Assembly: GCA_039028695.1 (NCBI GenBank)
Contig: JBCCHN010000077.1
Span: forward strand, 1-24,134
Direction of reading: 5' to 3'
DNA: 24,134 nucleotides
Source: JANQKX01 sp039028695
GTDB taxonomy: Bacteria > Pseudomonadota > Alphaproteobacteria > Kiloniellales > Kiloniellaceae
The notes under the pieces are model-generated. The model did not search any database. It was not told the origin of the DNA and saw only the letters and a list, made by a program, of their open reading frames with translations. The position numbers and the translations under genes are program-made. This document shows, piece by piece, positions 1 to 7,904 of the stretch (positions are counted from its first letter, which is position 1; every line of letters begins with the position of its first letter).

Positions 1-1
1 A

Positions 2-1420
2 GCCCATTTGGCTTATTCGCCCTTGGTGGTGATCGCCGGGGCCATCAGCCGGCGCGATCTGGGCAAGGACACCTTTCAAGAGGTGGATCAGGTCGCCCTC
101 TTTGCCCCAATTTGCAAGCGCTCCATCCTGGTCACCGAAGCGGATCGCCTGGCGGAGATGCTGCGCGACGCCATGCGCCTGGCCCTGTCCGGGCGGCGCG
201 GTCCGGTGGTGCTGCATGTCCCGCGGGATGTTTTTGCCGCCGAAGTGGCACCACCAGCCCCTGGACCTATAACCCTGGCCCAGGGCGGCCCGCCGAGCCC
301 CGACGACATCACAGCGATCCTTGATATGCTCGACCGTGCCAAATCACCGGTGATTGTCGCGGGCGGCGGGTTGAAGTGGTCCGGAGGAACGGCTGTCCTT
401 CAAAACCTGGCGAAAAAGCTGGAGGTTCCGGTCGTCGCTTCGACCGGGCACGGGGATGTGATGCCCCACGGTCATCCCCTCTTTGCCGGGCAAGGCGGCC
501 CTCGCGGCAACCGGGTGGCCAGCCGCCTGACCCGGGAGGCCGACTTCTTGCTGGTGCTGGGCGCACGCCTGGCCTTCAACTCCACTTTTCTCAGCCACGA
601 CTATATCTCCGCCACCGCAAAAATCGTCCAGGTAGACGTGGAAGGCAGCGCCGTTGGCCGCTATTTCCCCGTGGCATTAGGCCTGCAGGCCGACGCAACG
701 CAAAGCGCCAAAGCCCTTGTTTCGGCCGCGGCGAGCCGACCTATCGCCAAAGAAAACTGGGCCGGCTGGCTGAGGAGCTTCCAGGCGGACTGGGCCGATC
801 TGATGGCGGAGCGTGCGGCCGAGGCGGCCGATGAGAGCGCCCCCATGCAGCCCCGACGGGCCTTGGCGGAAATTCGCAAGGCCCTGCCCCATGACGCCAT
901 CGTCACCTTGGACACAGGCAATGCCTGTCTACAAGCTGCCGACCGCTTAGCACACCATCAGGCGCCGGGCCTGGTCACACCGCTGGATTTCGGCCTGGTG
1001 GGCTTCGGTTACGCGGCGGCGCTGGGCGCCCAAGCCGCCGCCCCAGACCGGAGTGTGGTATCCGTAATGGGCGATGGGGGTTTCGGCTTTACCATGGCCG
1101 AGATCACAACGGCGGTGCGTTACAAGCTGCCGGTCGTGGCGGTGGTGCTGGACAACGGGGCCTGGGGCGCGGAAAAGGCCTATCAAGAAGAGTTCTTCGG
1201 CGGCCGCCTGTTGGGCGCCGAGATCGAGTCGCCCGCCTATGATAAAGTCTCGGCGCTTTGTGGCGCCAAAGGTTTTGCCGCGGACACTGCCGAGGCATTA
1301 GGTCAGGCCCTCAAGGATGCCTTGGCCAGCAAAGAGCCGGCGGTGATCCACGTGAAGATCGACCCCGAGGCGCTCAGCACCCTGCGCAAGGATCTTTTTA
1401 AACCGGCTAAGTCTTCGTAG
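2..1420 (+). CDS. Thiamine-diphosphate-dependent enzyme, Xsc/acetolactate synthase-like (5'-truncated)
   Basis: The reading frame is open to the window edge, so the N-terminus, probably about 100 residues with the rest of the PYR domain, is missing. Residue numbers here start at the TTG at position 8. The visible part has the end of the N-terminal domain (GKDTFQEV near 19-26), a central domain with VIVAGGG near 115-121, and a C-terminal ThDP-binding domain with GDG at 355-357 followed after 25 residues by Asn383. The stretch around DNGAWGAEK and the C-terminal LRKDLFKP resemble sulfoacetaldehyde acetyltransferase (Xsc), which converts sulfoacetaldehyde and phosphate to acetyl phosphate and sulfite. 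That resemblance is from memory of the family, not an alignment; acetolactate synthase or a 2-oxoacid decarboxylase remain possible. The last 14 bp overlap the convergent gene that ends at 1407. The promoter and operon partners lie outside the window. Confidence 0.8.
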   Translation, partial: AHLAYSPLVVIAGAISRRDLGKDTFQEVDQVALFAPICKRSILVTEADRLAEMLRDAMRLALSGRRGPVVLHVPRDVFAAEVAPPAPGPITLAQGGPPSPDDITAILDMLDRAKSPVIVAGGGLKWSGGTAVLQNLAKKLEVPVVASTGHGDVMPHGHPLFAGQGGPRGNRVASRLTREADFLLVLGARLAFNSTFLSHDYISATAKIVQVDVEGSAVGRYFPVALGLQADATQSAKALVSAAASRPIAKENWAGWLRSFQADWADLMAERAAEAADESAPMQPRRALAEIRKALPHDAIVTLDTGNACLQAADRLAHHQAPGLVTPLDFGLVGFGYAAALGAQAAAPDRSVVSVMGDGGFGFTMAEITTAVRYKLPVVAVVLDNGAWGAEKAYQEEFFGGRLLGAEIESPAYDKVSALCGAKGFAADTAEALGQALKDALASKEPAVIHVKIDPEALSTLRKDLFKPAKSS

Positions 1421-2687
1421 CCACTGCTGGCCTGGGTTCTTGAACTTTGCCTTCACGAACTCGGCGCCGGGTGCCTTGACGCTGATAGTCGTTGGTGGCC
1501 GCCGGCAGCTCGTCGGCCAAATCCTGGATCCTCAGACGCGCGGTCTTGGGGACAATGCGGCCCTCATCCGCCAATCCCTGGTGACGCGCCCAGACAGAGT
1601 ACTTTTTGCGCATCTGGTGGGGCTGGTAGTGGCTCATCTCGTCAGGTGTCACATCGTATTCGATTGTGAGGGCCCCCGCCGCCTCCGCCGCTTCCATCAG
1701 CTCCACGCCGGCAGCCGTGCGCACCACAACAGCATTGGTGCCGGGATCGCTCTCGCTATCCTCGCGGCTCGGCGAACCGCCTGGCCAAGAATCCGCCGCG
1801 GCGATATCGGCCGCCTCGCCGATCCCGTCGGGGCAGATCTTGCAGCGAAAGGGGAGACTCCATTGACTCTCGTCTTCACCCCAGAAATCCAGGTAGTGCA
1901 CCTCTAAGGCGCGCTCGGGCGTCTCGATACGATGCGGTCCGGGGCAGCCCCGCCCGCGATAACGAAAAGCCGTCACCTCGGCAGGATTAAAGCCCGAGCG
2001 CCGGATGAAGTTCTCGGTGAATGGCGGTGGGGCAAAACCACCGCACACGGGTGTCAGATAGTATTTCACCAAGCGGTTCACACGCGGATCATGGCGAGCA
2101 TAGTTCCGCAGGGCAGCGATGTCGCAGGGCTTGCCGATGAAAGCAAAAGGCTGATCCCGATCCAAGATATGAGTCACATCGACCAAGGGCGCCGTAGGCC
2201 CATAGCGTGAGCCCGCCCCCGCCATTACCTGGGCTTGGGTGAAGCTCAAGTGACGTTCGCCGAAGGTAGGCTCGCTTGTCGAGGCCTTGGCATGGAGGAT
2301 GAAGTCCACGCGTCGACTGGACAGTAAAAAGAGGGACAGGGAACTGAGCACACCCCCGGTGGCGGCCTCGAAGCGGACTTGCGGGTCGCTAGCCCAGGCC
2401 CTCACCATGCGGCGCCACGGCCCCCACACGTTGTCGTGCTTGGTCCGGTCGTCGATCAAGGCTTCGGGCAGACCCTCGATTCGCGTACCCGGGCAGATGT
2501 CATAAATCTTATCGACGGTATCATGATCCAAATCACCCACCACGATTGGACGCTCATAGCCCGTCGTCGTCTTTGTCACCGCCACCTTATCGGGCCCAGC
2601 CACCGCCTGACACAGGCCGCAGCCGATACAAAGACCCTGCTCCGCAATGGCGTAAAAGCGATCTTGGGGGGTGGGTTCTGTGCTCAT
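1407..2687 (-). CDS. FrhB/FdhB-family iron-sulfur flavoprotein (coenzyme F420 hydrogenase/dehydrogenase beta subunit family)
   Basis: This 426-residue protein carries an N-terminal ferredoxin-like cluster motif (Cys20, Cys23, Cys26 in LCIGCGLC, then a Cys-Pro at 65-66). A C-terminal FrhB/FdhB domain follows, shown by GKPCDIAAL, a VCGG segment and a late Cys pair in CKICPD followed by ADIAAADSW. The family relays electrons through FAD and [4Fe-4S] clusters between a partner enzyme and F420, ferredoxin or another carrier. Nothing here points to F420 use, and many proteobacterial members work without it. The gene is last in a minus-strand operon, 18 bp after the aldehyde dehydrogenase gene. ATG 2687 is preferred over the adjacent GTG at 2690 because of its spacing from the upstream GAGGA. 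A plausible role is to take electrons from the TcuA-like flavoprotein or the aldehyde oxidation step; this is inference. Confidence 0.85.
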   Translation of the reverse strand: MSTEPTPQDRFYAIAEQGLCIGCGLCQAVAGPDKVAVTKTTTGYERPIVVGDLDHDTVDKIYDICPGTRIEGLPEALIDDRTKHDNVWGPWRRMVRAWASDPQVRFEAATGGVLSSLSLFLLSSRRVDFILHAKASTSEPTFGERHLSFTQAQVMAGAGSRYGPTAPLVDVTHILDRDQPFAFIGKPCDIAALRNYARHDPRVNRLVKYYLTPVCGGFAPPPFTENFIRRSGFNPAEVTAFRYRGRGCPGPHRIETPERALEVHYLDFWGEDESQWSLPFRCKICPDGIGEAADIAAADSWPGGSPSREDSESDPGTNAVVVRTAAGVELMEAAEAAGALTIEYDVTPDEMSHYQPHQMRKKYSVWARHQGLADEGRIVPKTARLRIQDLADELPAATNDYQRQGTRRRVREGKVQEPRPAVATKT

Positions 2688-2705
2688 CACCTTTTCCTCA
2701 TCGGC

Positions 2706-4178
2706 TCATAAGGTCACCGTAACCGCCTTGACTTGGCAATAGGCATTCAGCGCGGCCAGGCCTTTTTCTCGGCCAATCCCGCTGTCTTTCATGCCGCCGA
2801 AGGGAACCGTGTCACCGGCGCTGTGATAACCGTTCACAAAAACCTGGCCAGCCTGGACGGCACGAGCAAAGCGAAAGGCCTTGCTGATGTCCGCGGTGTG
2901 CACGCCGGCAGCCAAGCCATAGGCCGTGCCATTGGCAATCTGGATTGCCTGACCCAAGCTGTCGACGGGTATGACTGATAGGACCGGCCCGAAGATTTCC
3001 GATTGGGCCAGTTCGTCGTCGGGCGGCACGTTATCGGCAATGGTAGGAGCGAAAAAGTGCCCCCCTTCGCAGCCCGGTACTTTAAGGGGTTCCCCGCCCG
3101 TGCTGAAGCCCAGACCGCGATCGTGAGCGCGTGTCACAAATCCCGTCACGGTTTCGAGCTGGCGAGCTGAAATCAAAGGACCCATGTCCGGGTTGTCAAG
3201 GCCATGTCCCACGACGTAGCTTTCAGCCCCAGCCACGAGGCGGTCCATCAAGGTGTTGTGAATAGGCCGCTCGACCAGCAAGCGGGTCCCCGCCGAGCAG
3301 ATTTGCCCGGCGTTTTTGTAAACGCCTTTTAAAATATCGGGCACCGCCCGGTCCAGATCCGCATCTTGGAGAACCAGGTGCGGCGACTTGCCGCCCAGCT
3401 CCAAGGTCACCGAGGCCAAGTGTCCGGCCGCAGCGGTCATGACCTTTTTTCCTGTGCCCACCGATCCGGTGAAGGTGAGATGGTCCACTTCCGGATGCTC
3501 GCTTAACGCCTGTCCAGCCACGGAGCCGCGCCCGGTCACCACATTGACCACACCCGGCGGCAGACCCACCGACTGCAAAATCTCAACCAGCATGATCGCC
3601 GTCAGGGGCGTGTCCTCCGCCGGTTTAATGACCGCCGTATTGCCGCAGGCCAAGGCCGGCGCCAGGCCCCGCGCCACCATGGAAATCGGCACGTTCCAAG
3701 GGACGATGTGACCGGTCACCCCAAGGGGAATCCGCTCGGTAAAGCAAAGCTTTTCATCGCCCAGAGGCACGGTGGTGCCCTCCAGCTTGTCCACCATGGC
3801 GCCGTAATAGCGGAAAAAGTCGGCCGTTCGCTGGACGGTTACCCGTGCATCATTCAAGGGTTTACCGCTGTCCAGGGTCTCAATGAAGGCCAGCCGCTCG
3901 ACCTGGTCTTCGATGGCCTCACCGGCCTTGTACAGCAAACGCCCTCGCGCCTTAGGATCCAAGTCCGCCCAAGGGCCGGACAGGGCCGACTTGGCCGCCG
4001 TCACTGCGTGTGCCACATCGCCTTTCGTTCCCGAGGGCACGGCGGTAAGGTATTCGCCCGACCCAGGATCGCGGGTTTCGATTTCATCCCGACCGTCGAG
4101 AGCGACCCGTCCGCCCTCAATCAGCATATAACTCGGCAAGGGGCCGGCCTTTTCGATTGCCGCGCGCCATTTGCTCAC
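2706..4178 (-). CDS. NAD(P)+-dependent aldehyde dehydrogenase
   Basis: A full-length (490 residues) aldehyde dehydrogenase of the classical superfamily, oxidising an aldehyde to the carboxylic acid in the cytoplasm. Visible active-site elements are Asn161 in PWNVP, Lys185 in IKPAEDTP, the general base Glu260 in LELGGKSP, the nucleophile Cys294 in GQICSAGTR, and EIFGPVLSV near the C-terminus. The start is GTG, and the GTGA at 4178-4175 overlaps the stop of the gntR-type gene, so the two are translationally coupled. Being in one operon with its likely regulator and a TcuA-like dehydrogenase indicates an inducible catabolic step. The substrate cannot be read from sequence: betaine-, semialdehyde- and sulfoacetaldehyde-type dehydrogenases share these motifs. 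Confidence 0.93.
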   Translation of the reverse strand: MSKWRAAIEKAGPLPSYMLIEGGRVALDGRDEIETRDPGSGEYLTAVPSGTKGDVAHAVTAAKSALSGPWADLDPKARGRLLYKAGEAIEDQVERLAFIETLDSGKPLNDARVTVQRTADFFRYYGAMVDKLEGTTVPLGDEKLCFTERIPLGVTGHIVPWNVPISMVARGLAPALACGNTAVIKPAEDTPLTAIMLVEILQSVGLPPGVVNVVTGRGSVAGQALSEHPEVDHLTFTGSVGTGKKVMTAAAGHLASVTLELGGKSPHLVLQDADLDRAVPDILKGVYKNAGQICSAGTRLLVERPIHNTLMDRLVAGAESYVVGHGLDNPDMGPLISARQLETVTGFVTRAHDRGLGFSTGGEPLKVPGCEGGHFFAPTIADNVPPDDELAQSEIFGPVLSVIPVDSLGQAIQIANGTAYGLAAGVHTADISKAFRFARAVQAGQVFVNGYHSAGDTVPFGGMKDSGIGREKGLAALNAYCQVKAVTVTL

Positions 4179-4906
4179 CGCTCGGCCCCCTCTATCAACA
4201 AGCGCAAGCGCGCCCTTTGCGCCGCCCGGATGTGGGATCTGGCCGCGGCCTCGGCTTTGTCCGGGTCCCGCTCGCGGATTGCTGATACAATGACCCGATG
4301 CTCCTCAGCCGCCGCCGCGGCCCGCCCGGGTATGGAAAAGGTCGTGCCGCGCAGAAGCGCCAGGGCATTGCGGAGCTGGGCCAGGGTTTGCACCAGGTAG
4401 CGGTTGTGAGCAGCGGCGTAAATGGTCTCGTGAAACTGACGGTTCACCGCCGCCAACTCGTCCGCACCTGCGGTTTCATCGGCACGCTCTAGCAGGAGAT
4501 CCAACAGCTCAATTTCACCCTCGTCGATATGACGCGCAGCCAGGCGCGCGGCCGCGCCCTCAAGCACCTCGCGCATGGCATAGAGTTCGCTGATCTGCTG
4601 GCGATCTAGATCCGCCACGACAACGCCGCGCCAGGATTCGAATGTCAGCAGGCCCTCGGATTCCAGGCGCCGCAAGGCCTCGCGGACCGGAGTGCGAGAG
4701 ACTTTGAGCCAGTCCGCCACCTCAGCTTCACGAATGCGCTCGCCGGGCTTGTAACGACCGCTTTGAATAGCGCCGCGTATTTCCTCGCGCACATGATCGG
4801 CTCGCGAGGCATTACCGCCTATGCGACGCCCGGTCTTCTTACCCGCTTCTTTTTTTCTCTTGGAGGCCGCGAGCTTCAGGACTCCCGATGGCGGTGACGC
4901 ACCCAT
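4175..4906 (-). CDS. GntR-family transcriptional regulator, FCD (FadR/VanR-like) subfamily
   Basis: A 243-residue regulator with an N-terminal winged helix (about 36-98, including VSRTPVREALRRLESEGLL) and a C-terminal all-helical FCD ligand domain (about 103-235). Candidate metal-binding residues of the FCD pocket are in place: Asn155 with His159, His203 and His225. This pattern is known in FCD proteins that bind carboxylic acids through a metal ion. A basic 30-residue N-terminal tail precedes the HTH. The gene is second in the operon: its ATG overlaps the stop of the TcuA-like gene by one base, and its own stop overlaps the aldehyde dehydrogenase start. It is probably a local repressor that also controls its own synthesis, acting at the palindrome 6477-6488. 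The inducer is probably a carboxylate handled by this pathway. Confidence 0.92.
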   Translation of the reverse strand: MGASPPSGVLKLAASKRKKEAGKKTGRRIGGNASRADHVREEIRGAIQSGRYKPGERIREAEVADWLKVSRTPVREALRRLESEGLLTFESWRGVVVADLDRQQISELYAMREVLEGAAARLAARHIDEGEIELLDLLLERADETAGADELAAVNRQFHETIYAAAHNRYLVQTLAQLRNALALLRGTTFSIPGRAAAAAEEHRVIVSAIRERDPDKAEAAARSHIRAAQRARLRLLIEGAER

Positions 4907-6426
4907 TATTCAGCCGCGCTCCTACCACTTGTCGCCTGGGCACCGGCCGATTGACCGGCCAGCTGACCAAAAACGGCACCTGCCATGAGGCCAGTTCCAC
5001 CGGGATAGTTGAAGTAGAACAAACCACCGACCAGCTCACCGGCAGCATAGAGACCCGGAATGGCCTGCCCATCTCCGTCTATCACCTGTCCCAGCTTGTC
5101 GATGCGCAAGCCGCCGAAGGTAAAGGTGACACCACAGGTAACCGCGTAAGCCTCGAAGGGTGGCTGGTCCAGCTTGTTGGCCCAGTTGGATTTAGGAATT
5201 TCCAGGCCATGTGCGGCACGGCCATCCTTTATGTTGGGATCAAAGGGGACGCTTTCATCCACCGCATCGTTAAAGGCACGAATGGTCGCCAGCGCCTGAT
5301 CGGCGTTGACCCCCTCCAGCTTTTCCACCAAGGCTTCCAAGGTGGGGGCCGTGACCTTTGTAACCTGTCGAATGCGGTATTCGTCGCGCTGCAGATGGGT
5401 GACCCTTTGATCGAAGATCTGCCAAGCGAATTGGCCCGGCTGGTTGAGGATGACACCACCGTATTTGGCATAGGTGTAGTTGCGAAAGTCCGCGCCCTCG
5501 TCAACAAAGCGTTTGCCATGAGCGTTGAGCATGATCGAGAAGGGATAGGAGTGTTTTTGAAAGGCATCCCCCACCGCCAGATCGCCAAACTCGGGCGCAT
5601 TGCGGTCCCAGCCCACGGCGTGACAGCCGGACCAATGGCCATAGGGCGCCGCCCCGATATCCAAAGCCATGCGAATGCCGTCACCGGTGTTGAAGCGGGA
5701 GCCGCGGACCTTGGCCAGGTCCCAGCCCGGCCCCAGGTAGCGGGCCCGCCATTCGTGGTTGGCCTCAAAGCCGCCTGCCGCCAAGACAACTGCTTTCGCT
5801 GGAATCGCCACCGTGCGCCCGTCTTGACGCACCTTTACAGCCGTTACTCCTTGATCGCCGGCCATCAAAGAAAGGGCGCGCGCGCCATAGCAAATTTGAA
5901 TGCCGGCTTTTTGGGCCGCCGCCGTCAAGCCGTCTACCAGGCCGGGGCCGCCGCCCCAGGCTTCGATGGTTAAGCCGCCCCAAAACTTAAAACGACCTCC
6001 GACTTTAAAGGCTTGTCGGCCCCAGATCGGCTGAAAACGGATGCCCTTGGTTCGCATCCATTCCAAAGTGGGAAAGCTACGCCGCACAAGGAGTTCGACC
6101 AAGTCCGGATCGCAGCGGTATTCGGTGACGCGTCCCATGTCATCGAAGAACTGTTCATCGGTGTAGGTGCCGAAGTCCGTTTGGGCGACTTCCTCGTCTG
6201 TGAGGTCCGGCATGAGACGGCGTAGGTCCTCTACCCCCTTATAGACACAGCGGATCGCGCCCGCGGTAAAGCGACTGTTTCCCCCGGATTCTTCGAAGGG
6301 CGCGCGCTCCAGCACCAGAACCCGTGCCCCGGCCTCGTGCGCCGACAAGGCAGCACACAGCGCGGCGTTGCCGCCCCCGACCACAATTACATCCGCCGAC
6401 GGCGGCAAATCAAAAGAGCTGTTCAA
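4906..6426 (-). CDS. FAD-dependent dehydrogenase of the tricarballylate dehydrogenase (TcuA)/fumarate reductase flavoprotein family
   Basis: A 506-residue flavoprotein. The N-terminus has the Rossmann dinucleotide motif VVGGGNAAL (about 15-23) ending in Glu40, then SGGNSRFTAG (about 47-56), both strongly like TcuA. The C-terminus has the second FAD-binding part (LYAAGELVGG and NYPGGTGLMAGAVFG). The family oxidises carboxylates such as tricarballylate, or reduces fumarate, through FAD. Salmonella TcuA needs the Fe-S/haem protein TcuB to pass electrons on, and no tcuB is present here. The start is TTG at 6426: an in-frame stop lies just upstream at 6441-6439, there is no earlier ATG, and AGGAG lies 4 nt before it. 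First gene of a four-gene operon. The substrate is unknown; tricarballylate itself is only one possibility. Confidence 0.85.
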   Translation of the reverse strand: MNSSFDLPPSADVIVVGGGNAALCAALSAHEAGARVLVLERAPFEESGGNSRFTAGAIRCVYKGVEDLRRLMPDLTDEEVAQTDFGTYTDEQFFDDMGRVTEYRCDPDLVELLVRRSFPTLEWMRTKGIRFQPIWGRQAFKVGGRFKFWGGLTIEAWGGGPGLVDGLTAAAQKAGIQICYGARALSLMAGDQGVTAVKVRQDGRTVAIPAKAVVLAAGGFEANHEWRARYLGPGWDLAKVRGSRFNTGDGIRMALDIGAAPYGHWSGCHAVGWDRNAPEFGDLAVGDAFQKHSYPFSIMLNAHGKRFVDEGADFRNYTYAKYGGVILNQPGQFAWQIFDQRVTHLQRDEYRIRQVTKVTAPTLEALVEKLEGVNADQALATIRAFNDAVDESVPFDPNIKDGRAAHGLEIPKSNWANKLDQPPFEAYAVTCGVTFTFGGLRIDKLGQVIDGDGQAIPGLYAAGELVGGLFYFNYPGGTGLMAGAVFGQLAGQSAGAQATSGRSAAE

Positions 6427-6438
6427 GAGGCTCCTCTT
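6425..6438 (-). promoter_or_regulatory. Inverted repeat over the RBS and TTG start of the TcuA-like gene
   Basis: AAGAGG and CCTCTT form a perfect 6-bp inverted repeat around a 2-base centre. It covers both the AGGAG ribosome-binding site and the TTG start codon. In RNA it could form a short hairpin that lowers initiation. The very small loop makes this uncertain, and it may only reflect the SD sequence. Confidence 0.3.
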
Positions 6439-6461
6439 TTAAAGGTTAAAGGACTAGAGAA

Positions 6462-6467
6462 TCTATA
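6462..6467 (-). promoter_or_regulatory. Candidate -10 element of the catabolic operon
   Basis: TATAGA on the minus strand lies in an AT-rich stretch about 36 bp upstream of the TTG start at 6426. The palindrome 6477-6488 would fall in the spacer/-35 region of this promoter, a typical repressor position. No good -35 hexamer is visible, so the call rests on the -10 and position only. Confidence 0.35.
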
Positions 6468-6476
6468 TTGGATACT

Positions 6477-6488
6477 ATTGTATACAAT
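6477..6488. promoter_or_regulatory. Candidate operator for the GntR/FCD regulator
   Basis: ATTGTATACAAT is a perfect 12-bp palindrome 50 bp upstream of the first gene of the operon that contains the GntR/FCD gene. It fits the known form of FCD/VanR-type operators (TNGTNNNACNA class, often TTGTATACAA). Its position next to a possible -10 suggests repression by blocking RNA polymerase. Binding is inferred. Confidence 0.7.
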
Positions 6489-6707
6489 CATAAAGGAAAA
6501 TGGAATGGGAGATTTTTCCCTTACCGGCTTCCCATTGGAACCTGATCCGCGCGCTTGAGGCCGATAGGAAAAGTGGCCTCTTGGAAACTCTCCCCGTTCT
6601 CTCACAAACCCGTGGACGGCCGCTTTGGCACAAGGGTCCGCAAGAATTTGTTTGCGTGACCCGGCGGGGCCGTGTTTAGGCTTTCGGCTCAGAGGTGCGG
6701 GACCGGG

Positions 6708-7784
6708 ATGTGGCGTATGCCTGAAAACAACACAGTGATCGATCCGGATGTGGCGACTCTGTTGGACGCCCTGGGCACCGCCATCTTTGTGCTGGGTCCG
6801 GACCGGGAGATCGTCGACCTCAATCAAGCCGGCGCACAGAGTTTCGACGGGGCAGAGATTGGGCAGGACTTCGTTCGTGTGGTCCGCAATCCCGATTGTT
6901 TGGCCGCCATAGATCAAGTCTACGGCGGTGAAGCGCAAGCGCGCACCGAGTTTACCCATTCCCTCCAACCCTTGACCTTCTTTCGGGTGACGGTGTGCCG
7001 ACTGAAAGATCAAGACAACGCCGCCCGCGTGGCCATTTGCCTGGAGGACGTGTCGCAGATCCGCGATGCGGAGAAAATTCGCAGTGAATTTGTTGCCAAC
7101 GTGAGTCACGAACTGCGCTCTCCGCTGACCAGCCTGGCTGGATTTGTGGAGACCCTCAAAGGCCCCGCCCGAAACGATGCAGCGGCCCAAACGCGGTTTT
7201 TGAACTTTATGGAGAACGAGGCGCAACGCATGACGCGCCTGATCGGGGACCTGTTGTCCCTCTCAAAGGTGCAAGATCGAGCCCGCATTCGCCCGGATGG
7301 CAGGGTCGACATGCATGCGGTGGTTCAACAAGTCCTGGAAACCTTGAATGTCGAGGCACAAAAGGAACGAAAGAAACTGCACGTCTCGCCCTCACCCAAT
7401 ATAAGACCCATCCAAGGTGACGAGGACGAGTTGACCCAAGTGATCCGTAACCTGATCGAGAATGCCATCAAATACGGAGCCGCAGACACGGATATTGTCA
7501 TCTCTTTGGACAAGGTCGAAAGGGTCCGTGGCATCGCCGGCCCTGCGCTCGCTGTTTCGGTGGAGGATCAGGGTCCGGGCATCCCGGCTGAAGAAATCCC
7601 ACGCCTGACCGAACGCTTTTACAGGGTCGATAAATCTCGCTCGCGGGACAAGGGGGGTACGGGTCTGGGCCTGGCCATCGTCAAGCATATCTTGAACCGC
7701 CACCGCGGGCGCCTGCTGATCGAGAGCCAAGAGGGTCAAGGCAGTAAATTCACCGTTTACCTGCCCACGAGCTTGGCACCCTAA
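6708..7784 (+). CDS. phoR: Phosphate regulon sensor histidine kinase PhoR (no membrane segment)
   Basis: A 358-residue kinase: PAS-like sensor region (about 15-120), a dimerisation/phosphoacceptor segment with His134 in FVANVSHELRSPL, and the ATP-binding domain with N-box (RNLIENAIKYG, about 247-257), G1 (DQGPGIP), F-box (FYRVDKSRS) and G2 (GGTGLGLAIVKHI). PhoR phosphorylates PhoB when phosphate is scarce and is held off by PstSCAB-PhoU. E. coli PhoR begins with membrane helices; none exists here, and an in-frame stop at 6657-6659 rules out a longer form. ATG 6708 was chosen; GTG 6672 and ATG 6717 are alternatives, and none has a strong ribosome-binding site. The gene is separated from pstS by the Pho box, so it has its own promoter, which I could not place. 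Confidence 0.93.
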   Translation: MWRMPENNTVIDPDVATLLDALGTAIFVLGPDREIVDLNQAGAQSFDGAEIGQDFVRVVRNPDCLAAIDQVYGGEAQARTEFTHSLQPLTFFRVTVCRLKDQDNAARVAICLEDVSQIRDAEKIRSEFVANVSHELRSPLTSLAGFVETLKGPARNDAAAQTRFLNFMENEAQRMTRLIGDLLSLSKVQDRARIRPDGRVDMHAVVQQVLETLNVEAQKERKKLHVSPSPNIRPIQGDEDELTQVIRNLIENAIKYGAADTDIVISLDKVERVRGIAGPALAVSVEDQGPGIPAEEIPRLTERFYRVDKSRSRDKGGTGLGLAIVKHILNRHRGRLLIESQEGQGSKFTVYLPTSLAP

Positions 7785-7904
7785 GCCTTAGCCCATCACC
7801 TGGTACCCCAAACGCTACGGGCGGCGGCTCTGGCCGATCATCTGATAAGCTTTTTTTGGGTTATAAGCGCCTCGATTCTAAGACTTTTTCGGGGGCAAGA
7901 TGCA

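Noticed and set aside
4888..5973. Plus-strand reading frame of 361 residues inside the TcuA-like gene
   Set aside because: It lies antisense to a gene with clear FAD-binding motifs; its own translation has no recognisable domain, and it is a by-product of high GC content.
6423..7226. Minus-strand frame of 267 residues covering the phoR 5' half and the intergenic region
   Set aside because: It would overlap the PAS and His-box coding region of phoR and contain the operator region; it shows no domain.
7785..7904. Possible terminator after phoR (CGGC-TCTG-GCCG stem near 7826-7837 and a T7 run near 7852)
   Set aside because: The stem is only 4 bp and the T-run lies more than 10 bases away, so it does not form a normal intrinsic terminator.
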